DNA of 48,450 nucleotides from NCBI GenBank assembly GCA_017395425.1, contig JAFPUM010000008.1:1-48450 (forward strand). The letters are read 5' to 3'. Below the pieces are notes generated by a model. It saw only the letters and a program-made list of their open reading frames with translations. It ran no database searches and was not told where the DNA came from. The stretch is from Clostridia bacterium (GTDB lineage: Bacteria > Bacillota > Clostridia > Oscillospirales > Acutalibacteraceae). Positions 16,824-25,448 of the stretch are shown here, in pieces. How positions within the stretch are numbered: the first letter of the stretch is position 1; every line of letters starts with the position of its first letter. A program made the translations under genes and the position numbers.

Positions 16824-17432
16824 ATGCCGGACGCGATTGTATGCATTCACGGAAGGAGCGGTTCGCCGGAAGAAGCGGCGCATTACTGCGGTCTTTTCCC
16901 GGATTGCGCGGTGATCGGAATGGATTATACGGCACAGTTCCCGTGGGAAGCGGCGGAGGAATTTCCGCGCTGGTGGCAGGTCAACTGTCAGGGCTGTCAC
17001 GCCGTCGCGGTGATTGCCAACAGTATCGGCGCATACTACGCCATGATGGGACTGTCGGAGCAGCCCATCGAAAAAGCCTTCTTTATCTCGCCGGTGGCGG
17101 ATATGGAAAAGCTGATCACGGATGCCATGCGGCAGTCCGGCGTGACGGAAGCGGAACTCCGCGCCAAGCGGGAAATCACTGTCGTTACGGACGGACGGAG
17201 CGAAACTCTGTCGTGGGAGTATCTCTGCTATGTCCGGGAACACCCCGTCACATGGAACATTCCCACGCATATCCTATACGGCGGAAGAGATACACTGACT
17301 TCGCAGGAAACGATGTCCGCCTTTGCGGCGAAAATCGGCGCGACTCTGACCGTGATGGAGCAAGGGGAGCATTGGTTCCATACCGACGAACAGATGGCAT
17401 TTCTGGATCACTGGATTACATCGCTGTTCTGA
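16824..17432 (+). CDS. alpha/beta-hydrolase-like protein
   Basis: A 202-residue small alpha/beta hydrolase. The nucleophile is S67 in ANSIGA (a relaxed GxSxG), the acid is D156 in GGRDTLTS and the base is H183 in GEHWFH. It resembles the YdeN/RBBP9 or short esterase group. Cytoplasmic, substrate unknown. ATG 16824 lies 11 bases after AAAGGAG, while ATG 16815 is only two bases away. Confidence 0.78.
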   Translation: MPDAIVCIHGRSGSPEEAAHYCGLFPDCAVIGMDYTAQFPWEAAEEFPRWWQVNCQGCHAVAVIANSIGAYYAMMGLSEQPIEKAFFISPVADMEKLITDAMRQSGVTEAELRAKREITVVTDGRSETLSWEYLCYVREHPVTWNIPTHILYGGRDTLTSQETMSAFAAKIGATLTVMEQGEHWFHTDEQMAFLDHWITSLF

Positions 17433-17449
17433 GCAGCCTCTTACAAAAA

Positions 17450-17504
17450 TGTCACCCGACTGTCACGCGGTTCGATGGAGAAAACCCGCCGATTCGGTTA
17501 CAAT
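17450..17504 (+). promoter_or_regulatory. Bce-module promoter with tandem response-regulator site
   Basis: Two direct TGTCAC copies (17450-17455 and 17461-17466) are one helical turn apart. A weak -35 TGGAGA (17476-17481), 17-bp spacer and -10 TACAAT (17499-17504) follow. A direct repeat just upstream of a poor -35 is typical of OmpR-family activation, here probably by the regulator at 20440. Confidence 0.6.
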
Positions 17505-17539
17505 GAAACCATCCAATGAAAACGGAGGTTTTGAAAACG

Positions 17540-18304
17540 ATGGAAATACTGAAAGTCAGCGATCTCAAAAAGACCTACACGTCCCGCATGGGGGGCAGTC
17601 AGGTACAGGCGCTCAAGGGCGTGACCTTCTCGGTGGAAGAGGGGGAATATGTGGCGATCATGGGCGAATCGGGTTCGGGCAAGACGACACTGCTCAACAT
17701 TCTGGCGGCGCTGGACAAGCCGACCGGCGGAAGCGTGATGCTGGATGAAAAAAATCTGGCGGAAGTGAAAGACAGCGCGCTCGCGTCCTTCCGCCGGGAG
17801 AATCTCGGCTTTGTGTTTCAGGAATTCAACCTGCTCGACACTTTCTCGCTGCGGGACAATATCCTGCTGCCGCTGGTGCTGAGCGGCAAAAGCGTCGCCG
17901 AGATGAAGGAAAAACTAGCGCCCATTGCCGCGTCGCTGGGCATCGAAAAGATTCTCGACAAATATCCTTATGAAGTCTCCGGCGGACAGAAACAGCGTGC
18001 CGCCGCCGCCCGGGCGCTCATCACCCATCCCAAGATCATTCTCGCGGACGAGCCGACCGGCGCGCTGGATTCACAGTCTTCCTCCGACCTGCTTCGTGTG
18101 TTTGAACAGATGAACCGCGACGGACAGACCATTCTGATGGTGACGCACTCTACGGACGCCGCTTCCCATGCCAACCGCGTGCTGTTTATCCGGGACGGGG
18201 TTGTCTTCCATCAGATTTACCGGGGCGACTGCACTAATGAACAGCTTTATCAGAAAATTTCGGATACGCTCACCATGCTCAGAAAGGGCGGTGAGGTGAG
18301 ATGA
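17540..18304 (+). CDS. BceA-like ABC transporter ATPase
   Basis: 254 residues. Walker A is GESGSGKTT (42-50), the signature is SGGQKQR and Walker B is ILADEPTGALD with an H-loop in VTHSTDAA. It belongs to the MacB/BceA branch that drives peptide-antibiotic detoxification with a BceB permease. ATG 17540 lies 11 bases after GGAGG. Its stop overlaps the permease start by four bases. Confidence 0.92.
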   Translation: MEILKVSDLKKTYTSRMGGSQVQALKGVTFSVEEGEYVAIMGESGSGKTTLLNILAALDKPTGGSVMLDEKNLAEVKDSALASFRRENLGFVFQEFNLLDTFSLRDNILLPLVLSGKSVAEMKEKLAPIAASLGIEKILDKYPYEVSGGQKQRAAAARALITHPKIILADEPTGALDSQSSSDLLRVFEQMNRDGQTILMVTHSTDAASHANRVLFIRDGVVFHQIYRGDCTNEQLYQKISDTLTMLRKGGEVR

Positions 18305-20334
18305 GACTGTATGCGAAGATGGCAGCGCAGAATATCAGAAGCAACGTCCGTTTTTTCGCGCCGCGGATGGGGACGGAAGCCGGTCTGATTGCCTGTTTTT
18401 ACATCATGCTGACACTGGCGATGGACGACAGAATGCGGCGTGTGAAAGGCGGCGAGTATCTTCCCACTTTTATGTGGATGGGGGTCGCTGTTCTCGCGCT
18501 GCTCTCGGCGGTGCTGATGCTCTACATCAACCGCTTTCTGATGAAACAGCGCAAACGGGAGTTCGGCGTGTATAATGTGCTGGGCATGGAGAAGCGTCAC
18601 GTGGGAAGGGTGCTGTTTTTTGAAAATCTGTTCAGCAGCCTGCTGTCGGTTGCCGGAGGACTTGGCGCGGGAATGATTTTCTATAAGCTGTGTTCGCTGG
18701 TGATCTGCCGCCTGCTGCAAACCGACGCGGTGGCGGGATTCTATTATGTCACGCCCGGTACGGTTATACCCACGGCAGTGTTCTTTCTGCTGCTGGATTT
18801 CTGTATCTTCATTTTCAACCGTATCAGCATTGCGCTGATGAAGCCGGTAGAACTGTTGCAAAGCCGCAGCGCGGGTGAGAAGGAGCCGAAGGTCCGATGG
18901 GTCATGCTGGGGCTGGGGCTTGTGTCGCTCGGCAGCGGTTACGCGATTGCCTTAGCGACGCAATCGCCGCTGGAAGCGCTGGAGGTCTTCTTTCTGGCGG
19001 TGCTGCTGGTGATTGCCGGTACCTATTTTCTCTTTGTCGCGGGAAGTATTTTTGTGCTGAAAACGCTGAAAAAGAATGAGAATTTCTATTACCGCTCCCA
19101 GAATATGCCGGCGGTTGCGGGACTGCTCTACCGCATGAAGCAGAATGCCGTGGGACTGGCCTCCATTGCGATACTCGCTACCGGCGTGCTGGTCATGATT
19201 TCGACCACCGTCACTCTTTACGCCGGATATGAGGGCGTGCTCAACAAGAATTACCCGCAGGACCTTTATTTTGAGGCGGGTTTTTCCAAGGAGGACGGCA
19301 CATCGCAATCCCTTTCGCCGGAAGAACTGGAACGCATGATGCGTGGGACAGCGGACAAAAACGGCGTGGAAATCAAGGCAATTGAACAGAATGAATATCT
19401 GTATGCCGCCTATCTGCTCCAAGATCATACGCTGTATGTATCAGGCGAAATCGATGATTACAACATGACGGACGTCGGCAACTATTTCTTTATCACAGCG
19501 GACACCTATCACAAGCTGTCGGGCGATACGGTGGATCTGGCGAAACAGGAAATTGCGGTCTGCTCCATGTACGATCCTTCCGGCATCAAGGATATCACCG
19601 GTACACTGACCATTCACGGAACGGCATATGATATCAGACAGAATCTGTATCATTTTCCCATTTCGGCGAGTTATCTGGCGTCGTCCTTCGCCTGCTACGG
19701 CGTGGTGGTTTCCGATGAACAGGTGCTCAACGATATTTATCTGGCGCAGAAGGAAGCCAACGGCAAATATGCCTCCGAAATGACCCGACGTATTGCCGTG
19801 ACGTTTGCCGATTACGATAAAGCTGCCGCCGTGGGTGATTCACTGGATGCAGACCTGCGTGCCGCGCTGAAAGAAATGTCTGACGAAGGGGACGTCATTC
19901 AATACAATCTCAACACCCGCTGGAACGCCAAAGAAGCCCTGTTGGGTATGTTCGGCACGCTGCTCTTTCTGGGCGTGCTGCTTGGCGCGGTCTGTCTCTT
20001 TGCGACGGCACTGATTATCTACTACAAGCAGATTTCGGAAGGCTACGAGGACAGATCCCGCTTTCAGATCATGGAAAAAATCGGAATGAGCCATCAGGAG
20101 GTCAAACAAACGATCCGGAAACAGGTGCTGCTAGTATTCTTCCTGCCGCTGGCGGTCGCGGGACTGCATATGGCAGTTGTATTTCCGCTGCTCACAAGAA
20201 TCATGAGAGTGCTGATGCTGTTTAGTGTGAAACTGTTTGCATGCTGCACGCTCGGCACCTTTACGGTTTTCGCGCTGGTGTATGTGCTGATTTATCTCGG
20301 CACGTCCAAGACGTATTATCAGATTGTGCGATAA
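18301..20334 (+). CDS. BceB-like ABC transporter permease (FtsX domain)
   Basis: 677 residues with the BceB layout: about ten membrane helices and a large extracellular domain of roughly 200 residues (about 320-540) between the seventh and eighth. Such permeases bind or strip peptide antibiotics from lipid II or undecaprenyl-phosphate carriers and signal need to their partner kinase. The segment VYNVLGMEKRHVGRV is characteristic. The start overlaps the ATPase stop (ATGA). Confidence 0.9.
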   Translation: MRLYAKMAAQNIRSNVRFFAPRMGTEAGLIACFYIMLTLAMDDRMRRVKGGEYLPTFMWMGVAVLALLSAVLMLYINRFLMKQRKREFGVYNVLGMEKRHVGRVLFFENLFSSLLSVAGGLGAGMIFYKLCSLVICRLLQTDAVAGFYYVTPGTVIPTAVFFLLLDFCIFIFNRISIALMKPVELLQSRSAGEKEPKVRWVMLGLGLVSLGSGYAIALATQSPLEALEVFFLAVLLVIAGTYFLFVAGSIFVLKTLKKNENFYYRSQNMPAVAGLLYRMKQNAVGLASIAILATGVLVMISTTVTLYAGYEGVLNKNYPQDLYFEAGFSKEDGTSQSLSPEELERMMRGTADKNGVEIKAIEQNEYLYAAYLLQDHTLYVSGEIDDYNMTDVGNYFFITADTYHKLSGDTVDLAKQEIAVCSMYDPSGIKDITGTLTIHGTAYDIRQNLYHFPISASYLASSFACYGVVVSDEQVLNDIYLAQKEANGKYASEMTRRIAVTFADYDKAAAVGDSLDADLRAALKEMSDEGDVIQYNLNTRWNAKEALLGMFGTLLFLGVLLGAVCLFATALIIYYKQISEGYEDRSRFQIMEKIGMSHQEVKQTIRKQVLLVFFLPLAVAGLHMAVVFPLLTRIMRVLMLFSVKLFACCTLGTFTVFALVYVLIYLGTSKTYYQIVR

Positions 20335-20341
20335 GAGAATG

Positions 20342-20415
20342 GGTAGTGGTTAGTGAGAAGTGGGAAGTGAGAAGATCATGAAAACTGACCACTGACCACT
20401 GATCACTGACCACTA
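20342..20415. repeat. inverted pair of heptamer-repeat arrays
   Basis: The right arm (20384-20415) is ACTGACC, ACTGACC, ACTGATC, ACTGACC, ACTA. The left arm (20342-20374) is a looser series in the complementary register (GGTTAGT, GAGAAGT, GGGAAGT). The arms can pair with some G-T pairs, making a long hairpin between the permease and regulator genes. Confidence 0.75.
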
Positions 20416-20439
20416 AAAAAAGGGAGGGTGTATAAAAAA

Positions 20440-21111
20440 ATGTACCGTATCTTTTTGGTGGAGGACGATCAGCCGCTCATGGAGGCAATCGGGCAGCAGT
20501 TGGAGCGCAGCGGGTATGAAGTCCGTACAGTCCGCGATTTTCGCCGCGTGGGGGAGGAATGTCTGGCGTGTCAGCCACATCTGGTGCTGATGGACATCAT
20601 GCTGCCTTTCCGCAACGGCTACGACTGGACGGCGGACATCCGGAAAAGCTCCACCGTGCCGATTGTCTTTTTGTCCTCGGCTTCGGATAACCTCAACATC
20701 GTCATGGCAATCAACATGGGCGGGGACGATTTTATTGCCAAGCCCGTGGAACCGATGGTGCTCACCGCCAAGATACAGGCGGTGCTGCGCCGCACCTATG
20801 AAATTCATGAAGCGGGGGACGTGCTGCCCTTTACAGGCGGGGAACTGCGGCTGGGGGACGGGAGCGTCCGCGGTCCGGACGGCGTGACCGAACTGACCCG
20901 CAACGAATTCCGCATTCTGCGCACCTTGCTGGAAAACCGCGGCAGCATCGTGAGCCGCGACGCGCTCATGCTCCGGCTGTGGAATGACGACTGCTTTGTG
21001 GAGGAAAACACCCTCACGGTAAATGTCAACCGTCTGCGCAGGAAGCTGGAAGGCGTCGGTCTGACCGATATGATTCTCACCAAGCCGGGAAGCGGGTATC
21101 TGATATCATGA
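20440..21111 (+). CDS. BceR-like response regulator (OmpR family)
   Basis: 223 residues. The receiver domain (1-115) has D9-D10, phospho-acceptor D52 (LMDIMLP), S80 and K101. The C-terminal winged helix is at about 130-222. It should activate the transporter operon and perhaps other targets. ATG 20440 follows GGGAGGG, and the GTG at 20428 overlaps that site. The stop overlaps the kinase start by four bases. Confidence 0.92.
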   Translation: MYRIFLVEDDQPLMEAIGQQLERSGYEVRTVRDFRRVGEECLACQPHLVLMDIMLPFRNGYDWTADIRKSSTVPIVFLSSASDNLNIVMAINMGGDDFIAKPVEPMVLTAKIQAVLRRTYEIHEAGDVLPFTGGELRLGDGSVRGPDGVTELTRNEFRILRTLLENRGSIVSRDALMLRLWNDDCFVEENTLTVNVNRLRRKLEGVGLTDMILTKPGSGYLIS

Positions 21112-22079
21112 AGGTTTTCAGCGAAGTTCTGCGGAAAAACCGCGCTGCCATCCTGCTGTGGCTGTTGATCAACGGCTTTGATGCGGCGGTGTTTGTGCTG
21201 TACGGCGTCATGCTCGAGCCGCTGCTTTACGCGGTATGGATATCGCTGTGTCTGCTAGCCGTTTTTCTGGCGGCAGATTATCTGAGAGAGAAGAAGCATC
21301 ATGAGGAACGGCTCCGCACGGCGGAAACGGTGGTCAACGACCGGAAAAGCCTGCCAGAAGCCCATTTGCTGGCGGAAGAGGATTATCAGGCGATTCTTGC
21401 CGCGCTGGGCAGCGAGTTGGAACGGGTGACGGCGGATTTCAGCGAACGGCAGGTGGATCAGATGGATTACTACACGGCGTGGGTGCATCAGATCAAGACC
21501 CCCATTGCGGTGATGAAGCTGCGGCTGTCGGGGGATACGCCGGAGCACCGTCAATTGCTGGCGGAGCTGTTGCGGGTGGAGCAGTATGTCGATATGGTGC
21601 TGCAATATATCCGCCTCGGCAGCACTTCCAACGATCTGGTGATACGGGAATACCGGCTGGACGAACTCATCCGGGAGGCGGTGCGGAAATTCGCGCCGCT
21701 GTTTGTGGAGAAGCGACTGCGGTTGGATTATGCGCCGACCGAGGAGACGGTGGTGACGGACAAAAAGTGGTTTGTCTGTATTCTCGAACAGCTCATTTCC
21801 AACGCGATCAAATACACCCCGTCGGGAACCGTTACCATTGGCGTGGAGAACGGGGTACTGTGTATATCGGATACCGGCATCGGCATCGCGCCGGAGGATT
21901 TGCCGCGGATTTTTGAAAAGGGGTACACCGGTCTCAACGGACGCATGGGGCAGAAATCCAGCGGGCTGGGGCTCTATCTCGCAAAGAAAGCCGCCGACCT
22001 GCTGGCGATACCGCTCCGCGTGGAAAGCAGGGAAGGGGAGGGCAGCCGGTTTCTGCTGGATCTGAAAACTGCCCCTTGA
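21108..22079 (+). CDS. BceS-like intramembrane-sensing histidine kinase
   Basis: 323 residues. Two membrane helices (about 13-32 and 36-57) are joined by a very short loop, as in kinases that sense through their ABC partner. The phospho-acceptor is H127 in WVHQIKTP. ATPase boxes are N (LISNAIKYT), G1 (ISDTGIGI) and G2 (GLGLYLAKK). It phosphorylates the regulator encoded just upstream. It ends the four-gene Bce-like module. Confidence 0.92.
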   Translation: MKVFSEVLRKNRAAILLWLLINGFDAAVFVLYGVMLEPLLYAVWISLCLLAVFLAADYLREKKHHEERLRTAETVVNDRKSLPEAHLLAEEDYQAILAALGSELERVTADFSERQVDQMDYYTAWVHQIKTPIAVMKLRLSGDTPEHRQLLAELLRVEQYVDMVLQYIRLGSTSNDLVIREYRLDELIREAVRKFAPLFVEKRLRLDYAPTEETVVTDKKWFVCILEQLISNAIKYTPSGTVTIGVENGVLCISDTGIGIAPEDLPRIFEKGYTGLNGRMGQKSSGLGLYLAKKAADLLAIPLRVESREGEGSRFLLDLKTAP

Positions 22080-22090
22080 TACAGACACAT

Positions 22091-22140
22091 CAAAAAAGAC
22101 GGCTGCTCGCTGCGGAAAACAGCGAACGACCGTCTTTTTT
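22091..22140. terminator. bidirectional intrinsic terminator
   Basis: AAAAAAGACGG...CCGTCTTTTTTT with an inner CGCTG/CAGCG stem. It separates the Bce module from the convergent YtrA-type operon. Confidence 0.88.
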
Positions 22141-22166
22141 TGCGGTGACAGATTTATTTTTACGCA

Positions 22167-22889
22167 TTATGGCTTTTTCTTCTGATAGATGGAAACACTC
22201 AGCAGGCAGGAGAGCGCGTACACGATGCCGCTGACGACGATGCCGATGATGGAAGCCGGAATCTGAGTCTTGTTCATCACAGCACCTAAGTCGATTTCTT
22301 CGGCTCCTTCCCAATCGGTTTCGCTCACGCTCTGCGCGATGTCGGTCATGCTGACCGCTATATCCCCGTCCGACAGCGCCATCACTCCGAATATCGCCAT
22401 CACAGCCAGCAGCACCGGAACGATCATGACCAGCACAATGATGAGCCGTGCTTTATTCGCGCCGAACTTGTAGATAATCGGCAGGCTGACCGAGAGATAC
22501 AGCAGCGACAGGATCAGCGGATAGCACAACTCCAGCACCCGAAGCGGCATTCCGAACGCGAAATGATACACAATGTCCATCACAACGGCGATCAGCGAGG
22601 CGATGACCGTCACCGTCAGACAGGCGCCGTACCGCGCCATCACCATTTGCCGACGGTTGACGGGGAGCGCGTTGCCGAAGCTGTCCCAGTCGCACTGCTC
22701 ATCAAAGCCCGCGCAGTTGAGCGGCACCATCAGGCTGACGATCATTGCCAGCATGGGAAAATAGTTGACCATGCCGCCGTCGCTCCCGTGGTTCATATAT
22801 CCCAGTACGATATAGAAGACTGCCAGCAGACCGATGGTGGCTGCGACCTGTTTGAGACTGAGCAGGTCTTTATAAATCAGACCCTTCAT
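22167..22889 (-). CDS. ABC-2 type permease (second copy)
   Basis: About 240 residues and six hydrophobic segments, with an ABC2_membrane_5-like sequence. It shares MKGLIYKD at the start and FDEQCDWDSFGNALPVNR with its upstream neighbour, so the two are tandem paralogues that probably form a heterodimer with the ATPase at 23603. ATG 22889 follows AAGGAGG. It ends in KKKP just before the terminator. Confidence 0.85.
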   Translation of the reverse strand: MKGLIYKDLLSLKQVAATIGLLAVFYIVLGYMNHGSDGGMVNYFPMLAMIVSLMVPLNCAGFDEQCDWDSFGNALPVNRRQMVMARYGACLTVTVIASLIAVVMDIVYHFAFGMPLRVLELCYPLILSLLYLSVSLPIIYKFGANKARLIIVLVMIVPVLLAVMAIFGVMALSDGDIAVSMTDIAQSVSETDWEGAEEIDLGAVMNKTQIPASIIGIVVSGIVYALSCLLSVSIYQKKKP

Positions 22890-22925
22890 GGGTAATTCCT
22901 CCTTATATCCAGACAATCCAATGAA

Positions 22926-23606
22926 TCAGAATTCTTTCTTTTTGAAAATGTGTATGCTCAGCGGGACGGACAGAACGTAGAGAATCATACTGCCCAGAAC
23001 CGTCAGTGCCGCGGCTTTGGCGAACAGATGGGTTTGCAGACCGTTTTCGATCATCGCGTCAAAGGCTTCGTCAGACATCTCCAAGGTCCGGGATCTGAAT
23101 GCCGTTCCGCCGATGCCTGCCAGCATGAAGAGCGCCGCGAAGATGTAGCCGCCGATCTGCGCGCCGAACTGATAGATCACCGGCGTCATGACGCCCTCCG
23201 TTAGCAGCGTGAGGATGATGAGTACGGCGGGATAATACCAGACAATCTGCTCGCCTGTGAAAATAAAGCACAGAATCTGCGCGGTGAGCAGGATGCCGAG
23301 CGAAGCGCCCAGCAGCAGCAGTCCCGCGCCGTAGCGCGCCAGCACGGTCTGTGCGCGGCTGACGGGCAGGGCGCAGCCGAAGGTGTTCCAGCCGCACTGC
23401 TCGTCGTAGCTGCCGAAGCTCATGCCCACTACTGAATTGATGATGCACAGCAGTGCCGTCACGCAGACGCAGAGTGTCTGTACTGCCAGTCCGCCGCTGA
23501 TCGCTGCCATCGGAATTACGATCAGAAGGGGAAGCAACAGCATGACCGACAGCGTGGGCAGCGCCGTCCGCACCGCCATAAAATCCTTGATGATCAGACC
23601 CTTCAT
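22926..23606 (-). CDS. ABC-2 type permease (first copy)
   Basis: 226 residues and six hydrophobic segments. It shares the MKGLIIKD start and the YDEQCGWNTFGCALPVSR segment with the next gene. ATG 23606 overlaps the ATPase stop by four bases. Such permease pairs with a GntR regulator occur in peptide export/immunity systems such as Staphylococcus Pmt, and the cargo here is unknown. Confidence 0.85.
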   Translation of the reverse strand: MKGLIIKDFMAVRTALPTLSVMLLLPLLIVIPMAAISGGLAVQTLCVCVTALLCIINSVVGMSFGSYDEQCGWNTFGCALPVSRAQTVLARYGAGLLLLGASLGILLTAQILCFIFTGEQIVWYYPAVLIILTLLTEGVMTPVIYQFGAQIGGYIFAALFMLAGIGGTAFRSRTLEMSDEAFDAMIENGLQTHLFAKAAALTVLGSMILYVLSVPLSIHIFKKKEF

Positions 23607-24469
23607 GCGCTGACACCTTCATTCTTAATCATCATGAGCATAATGTCCTCGATGCCCGCTTTGACGTTGACGAAGCCCGTCGGCACGTCCTCCGTGCGCA
23701 TAAGCAGCTCCGCGCCGAAGGCATTGGTGCGGATGCCGGCAATCTTGTTCTTGTCAACGGTATCCAGTTCTTCCTTGCCGCACTTGACCAGCCGGTATTC
23801 TTCCATGAGCGAATCTTTATCTTCACAGAAGATGATCTTTCCGTTATGGATAAAGGTCACATAGTCCGCGGCTTTTTCGATGTCGCTGATGATGTGGGAG
23901 GAGGCGAGGATGGTGTGCTGCTCGTCCTCGATGAAGGCGAGGAAGATGTCGAGAATCTCATCGCGCACCACCGGGTCGATGCCGCTGGTAGCCTCGTCGA
24001 GAATCAGCAGGCGGGGATGGTGGGCGAGCGCCGCCGCGAGCGAGAGCTTCATCTTCATGCCGCGGGAAAGCTCCTTGAGCTTTTTCTTCATGGGCAGATC
24101 AAACTGCTTCATATAGGAATCAAACAGCGCGTCGTCCCACTGTTTGTAGGCGCCCCGCAGTACCCGCCGCACGTCGCCCGCGTTGAAAATAGCGGGGAAT
24201 TTCAGTTCATCAAACACCACGCCGATGTCTTCCCGGACGGTCTGATCGTGATGGCTGCGTCCGTCGATGGTAATGTCGCCGCTGTCGAGGGAGATCAGAT
24301 CGAGAATGGCTTTTATCATGGTGGACTTGCCCGCGCCGTTGGAGCCGACCAGTCCCATGATGCAGCCCTTGGGGATGTCGAGGGAATCAATCGTGAGCGT
24401 GAAGCCGTCGTAACGCTTGCACAAGCCGCGAATCTCAATCGCGTTTACCGTGTTGTTTTCCATAGTCAT
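23603..24469 (-). CDS. ABC transporter ATPase
   Basis: 288 residues. Walker A is GSNGAGKST (42-50), the signature is LSRGMKMKL and Walker B is LLILDEATSGID. A C-terminal extension of about 70 residues has a degenerate regulatory look, as in YtrB/BcrA-like proteins. ATG 24469 follows AAAGGG at 9 bases. It powers the two permeases encoded next. Confidence 0.92.
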   Translation of the reverse strand: MTMENNTVNAIEIRGLCKRYDGFTLTIDSLDIPKGCIMGLVGSNGAGKSTMIKAILDLISLDSGDITIDGRSHHDQTVREDIGVVFDELKFPAIFNAGDVRRVLRGAYKQWDDALFDSYMKQFDLPMKKKLKELSRGMKMKLSLAAALAHHPRLLILDEATSGIDPVVRDEILDIFLAFIEDEQHTILASSHIISDIEKAADYVTFIHNGKIIFCEDKDSLMEEYRLVKCGKEELDTVDKNKIAGIRTNAFGAELLMRTEDVPTGFVNVKAGIEDIMLMMIKNEGVSA

Positions 24470-24513
24470 GTCACCAAACCCTTTCTATTGGGAAAAATTG
24501 AAATAATAAATTC

Positions 24514-24553
24514 CGCATTCCGAATTACGCATTCCGAATTAACCCGCATTCCG
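24514..24553. repeat. 14-bp tandem repeat
   Basis: CGCATTCCGAATTA occurs twice without a gap (24514-24527 and 24528-24541), with a partial third copy CGCATTCCG (24545-24553). It sits between the GntR stop and the ATPase ribosome binding site. Confidence 0.85.
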
Positions 24554-24555
24554 CC

Positions 24556-24930
24556 TTACGAATGATCGTACAGCATGGAGAGGACGTCGGTTAGTTCGTC
24601 TTTTGAAATGCCTGCCGACCGCGCCGCGTCCACCGCTTTTTGCAGATAGCCCTCCGCGGTGCGGAGATGCTCCTCCCGGATCAGCTCGGTGTTCATGCCT
24701 GCCACAAAGCTGCCCTTGCCCGCGACGGTCTCGATGAAGCCTTCGCGCTCAAGTTCCTCATAGGCTCGCTTGGTGGTGATGACGCTGATGCGAAGCTCCT
24801 TGGCGAGAAACCGCATGGAAGGCAGCGCGTCGCCTACTTTCAGTTCGCCGGAGAGAATGAGCTGTTTGATCTGGGCGGTAATCTGTTCATAGAGCGGACG
24901 CGCGTCGGCGCCCGAAAGAAGAATTTTCAA
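24556..24930 (-). CDS. GntR/YtrA-family transcriptional repressor
   Basis: 124 residues. A GntR winged helix (about 10-75: PLYEQITAQIKQLILSGELKVGDALPS, then SVITTKRAYEELEREGFI) is followed by the short helical tail typical of the YtrA subfamily, which lacks a large ligand domain. It starts with TTG 24930, 10 bases after AAAGGAGG. It is the first gene of the operon and probably represses it through the palindrome at 24981-25007. Confidence 0.9.
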   Translation of the reverse strand: MKILLSGADARPLYEQITAQIKQLILSGELKVGDALPSMRFLAKELRISVITTKRAYEELEREGFIETVAGKGSFVAGMNTELIREEHLRTAEGYLQKAVDAARSAGISKDELTDVLSMLYDHS

Positions 24931-24980
24931 ATACCGCCTGCCTCCTTTCCTTACGCACGCCGATGTGTTTCAATCGTTCG

Positions 24981-25022
24981 TACTGTATATACTCATTATA
25001 CACAGTATAACCGGTTTGTCAA
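24981..25022 (-). promoter_or_regulatory. promoter and operator of YtrA-type operon
   Basis: Minus strand: -35 TTGACA (25022-25017), 16-bp spacer, -10 TATAAT (25000-24995). An inverted repeat of 11-bp arms around 5 bases (TACTGTATATA-N5-TATACACAGTA, 24981-25007, one mismatch per arm) covers the -10. It is an evident repressor site. Confidence 0.8.
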
Positions 25023-25085
25023 GGGGTTTTATCAAAATATTTTCAAAAAATCAGGAAATGTCGGCGGAAAAAACCAAGAAACCCC

Positions 25086-25114
25086 TTGACGCGGCGGTAA
25101 AAGTGTGGTATAGT
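25086..25114 (+). promoter_or_regulatory. promoter of rpmG-secE-nusG cluster
   Basis: -35 TTGACG (25086-25091), 17-bp spacer, -10 TATAGT (25109-25114). Confidence 0.75.
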
Positions 25115-25119
25115 AGTTG

Positions 25120-25281
25120 TACCTCGCATCGGGCGTGTTTTTTTTATGCGCCGGTTTTTTTGCATACGGATCACTGCAAGGGTCCGTATCGAGGGAGGCT
25201 GAAATGCCGCCGATCCGCGCTGTCTTTGCAGGGACGGAGGCAGGAAAAGCGGTAAATTATTCCGTTACGGGAGGTGCCGAC
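25120..25281 (+). promoter_or_regulatory. rpmG leader
   Basis: About 160 transcribed bases before L33. A CGCAT/ATGCG stem precedes a run of seven Ts (about 25126-25161) and could act as a weak attenuator. A second hairpin is ATACGGA (25164-25170) / TCCGTAT (25183-25189). No known riboswitch is recognised. Confidence 0.35.
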
Positions 25282-25431
25282 ATGAGAGTCAAAATTACAT
25301 TGGCATGTACAGAATGCAAGCAGAGAAACTACAACACCGTCAAGAACAAGAAGAATGACCCTGACCGCCTTGAGATGAAGAAGTATTGCAGATTCTGCAA
25401 GAAGCATACTGCGCACAAGGAAAGCAAGTAA
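25282..25431 (+). CDS. rpmG: 50S ribosomal protein L33
   Basis: 49 residues, of the zinc-binding type: two Cys pairs (CTEC, CRFC) are visible, so it is the C+ form. It is a component of the large subunit near the exit site. GGGAGGTG precedes the ATG. The order rpmG-secE-nusG is standard in bacteria. Confidence 0.96.
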   Translation: MRVKITLACTECKQRNYNTVKNKKNDPDRLEMKKYCRFCKKHTAHKESK

Positions 25432-25448
25432 GGGAGGGGAAAACGTTC

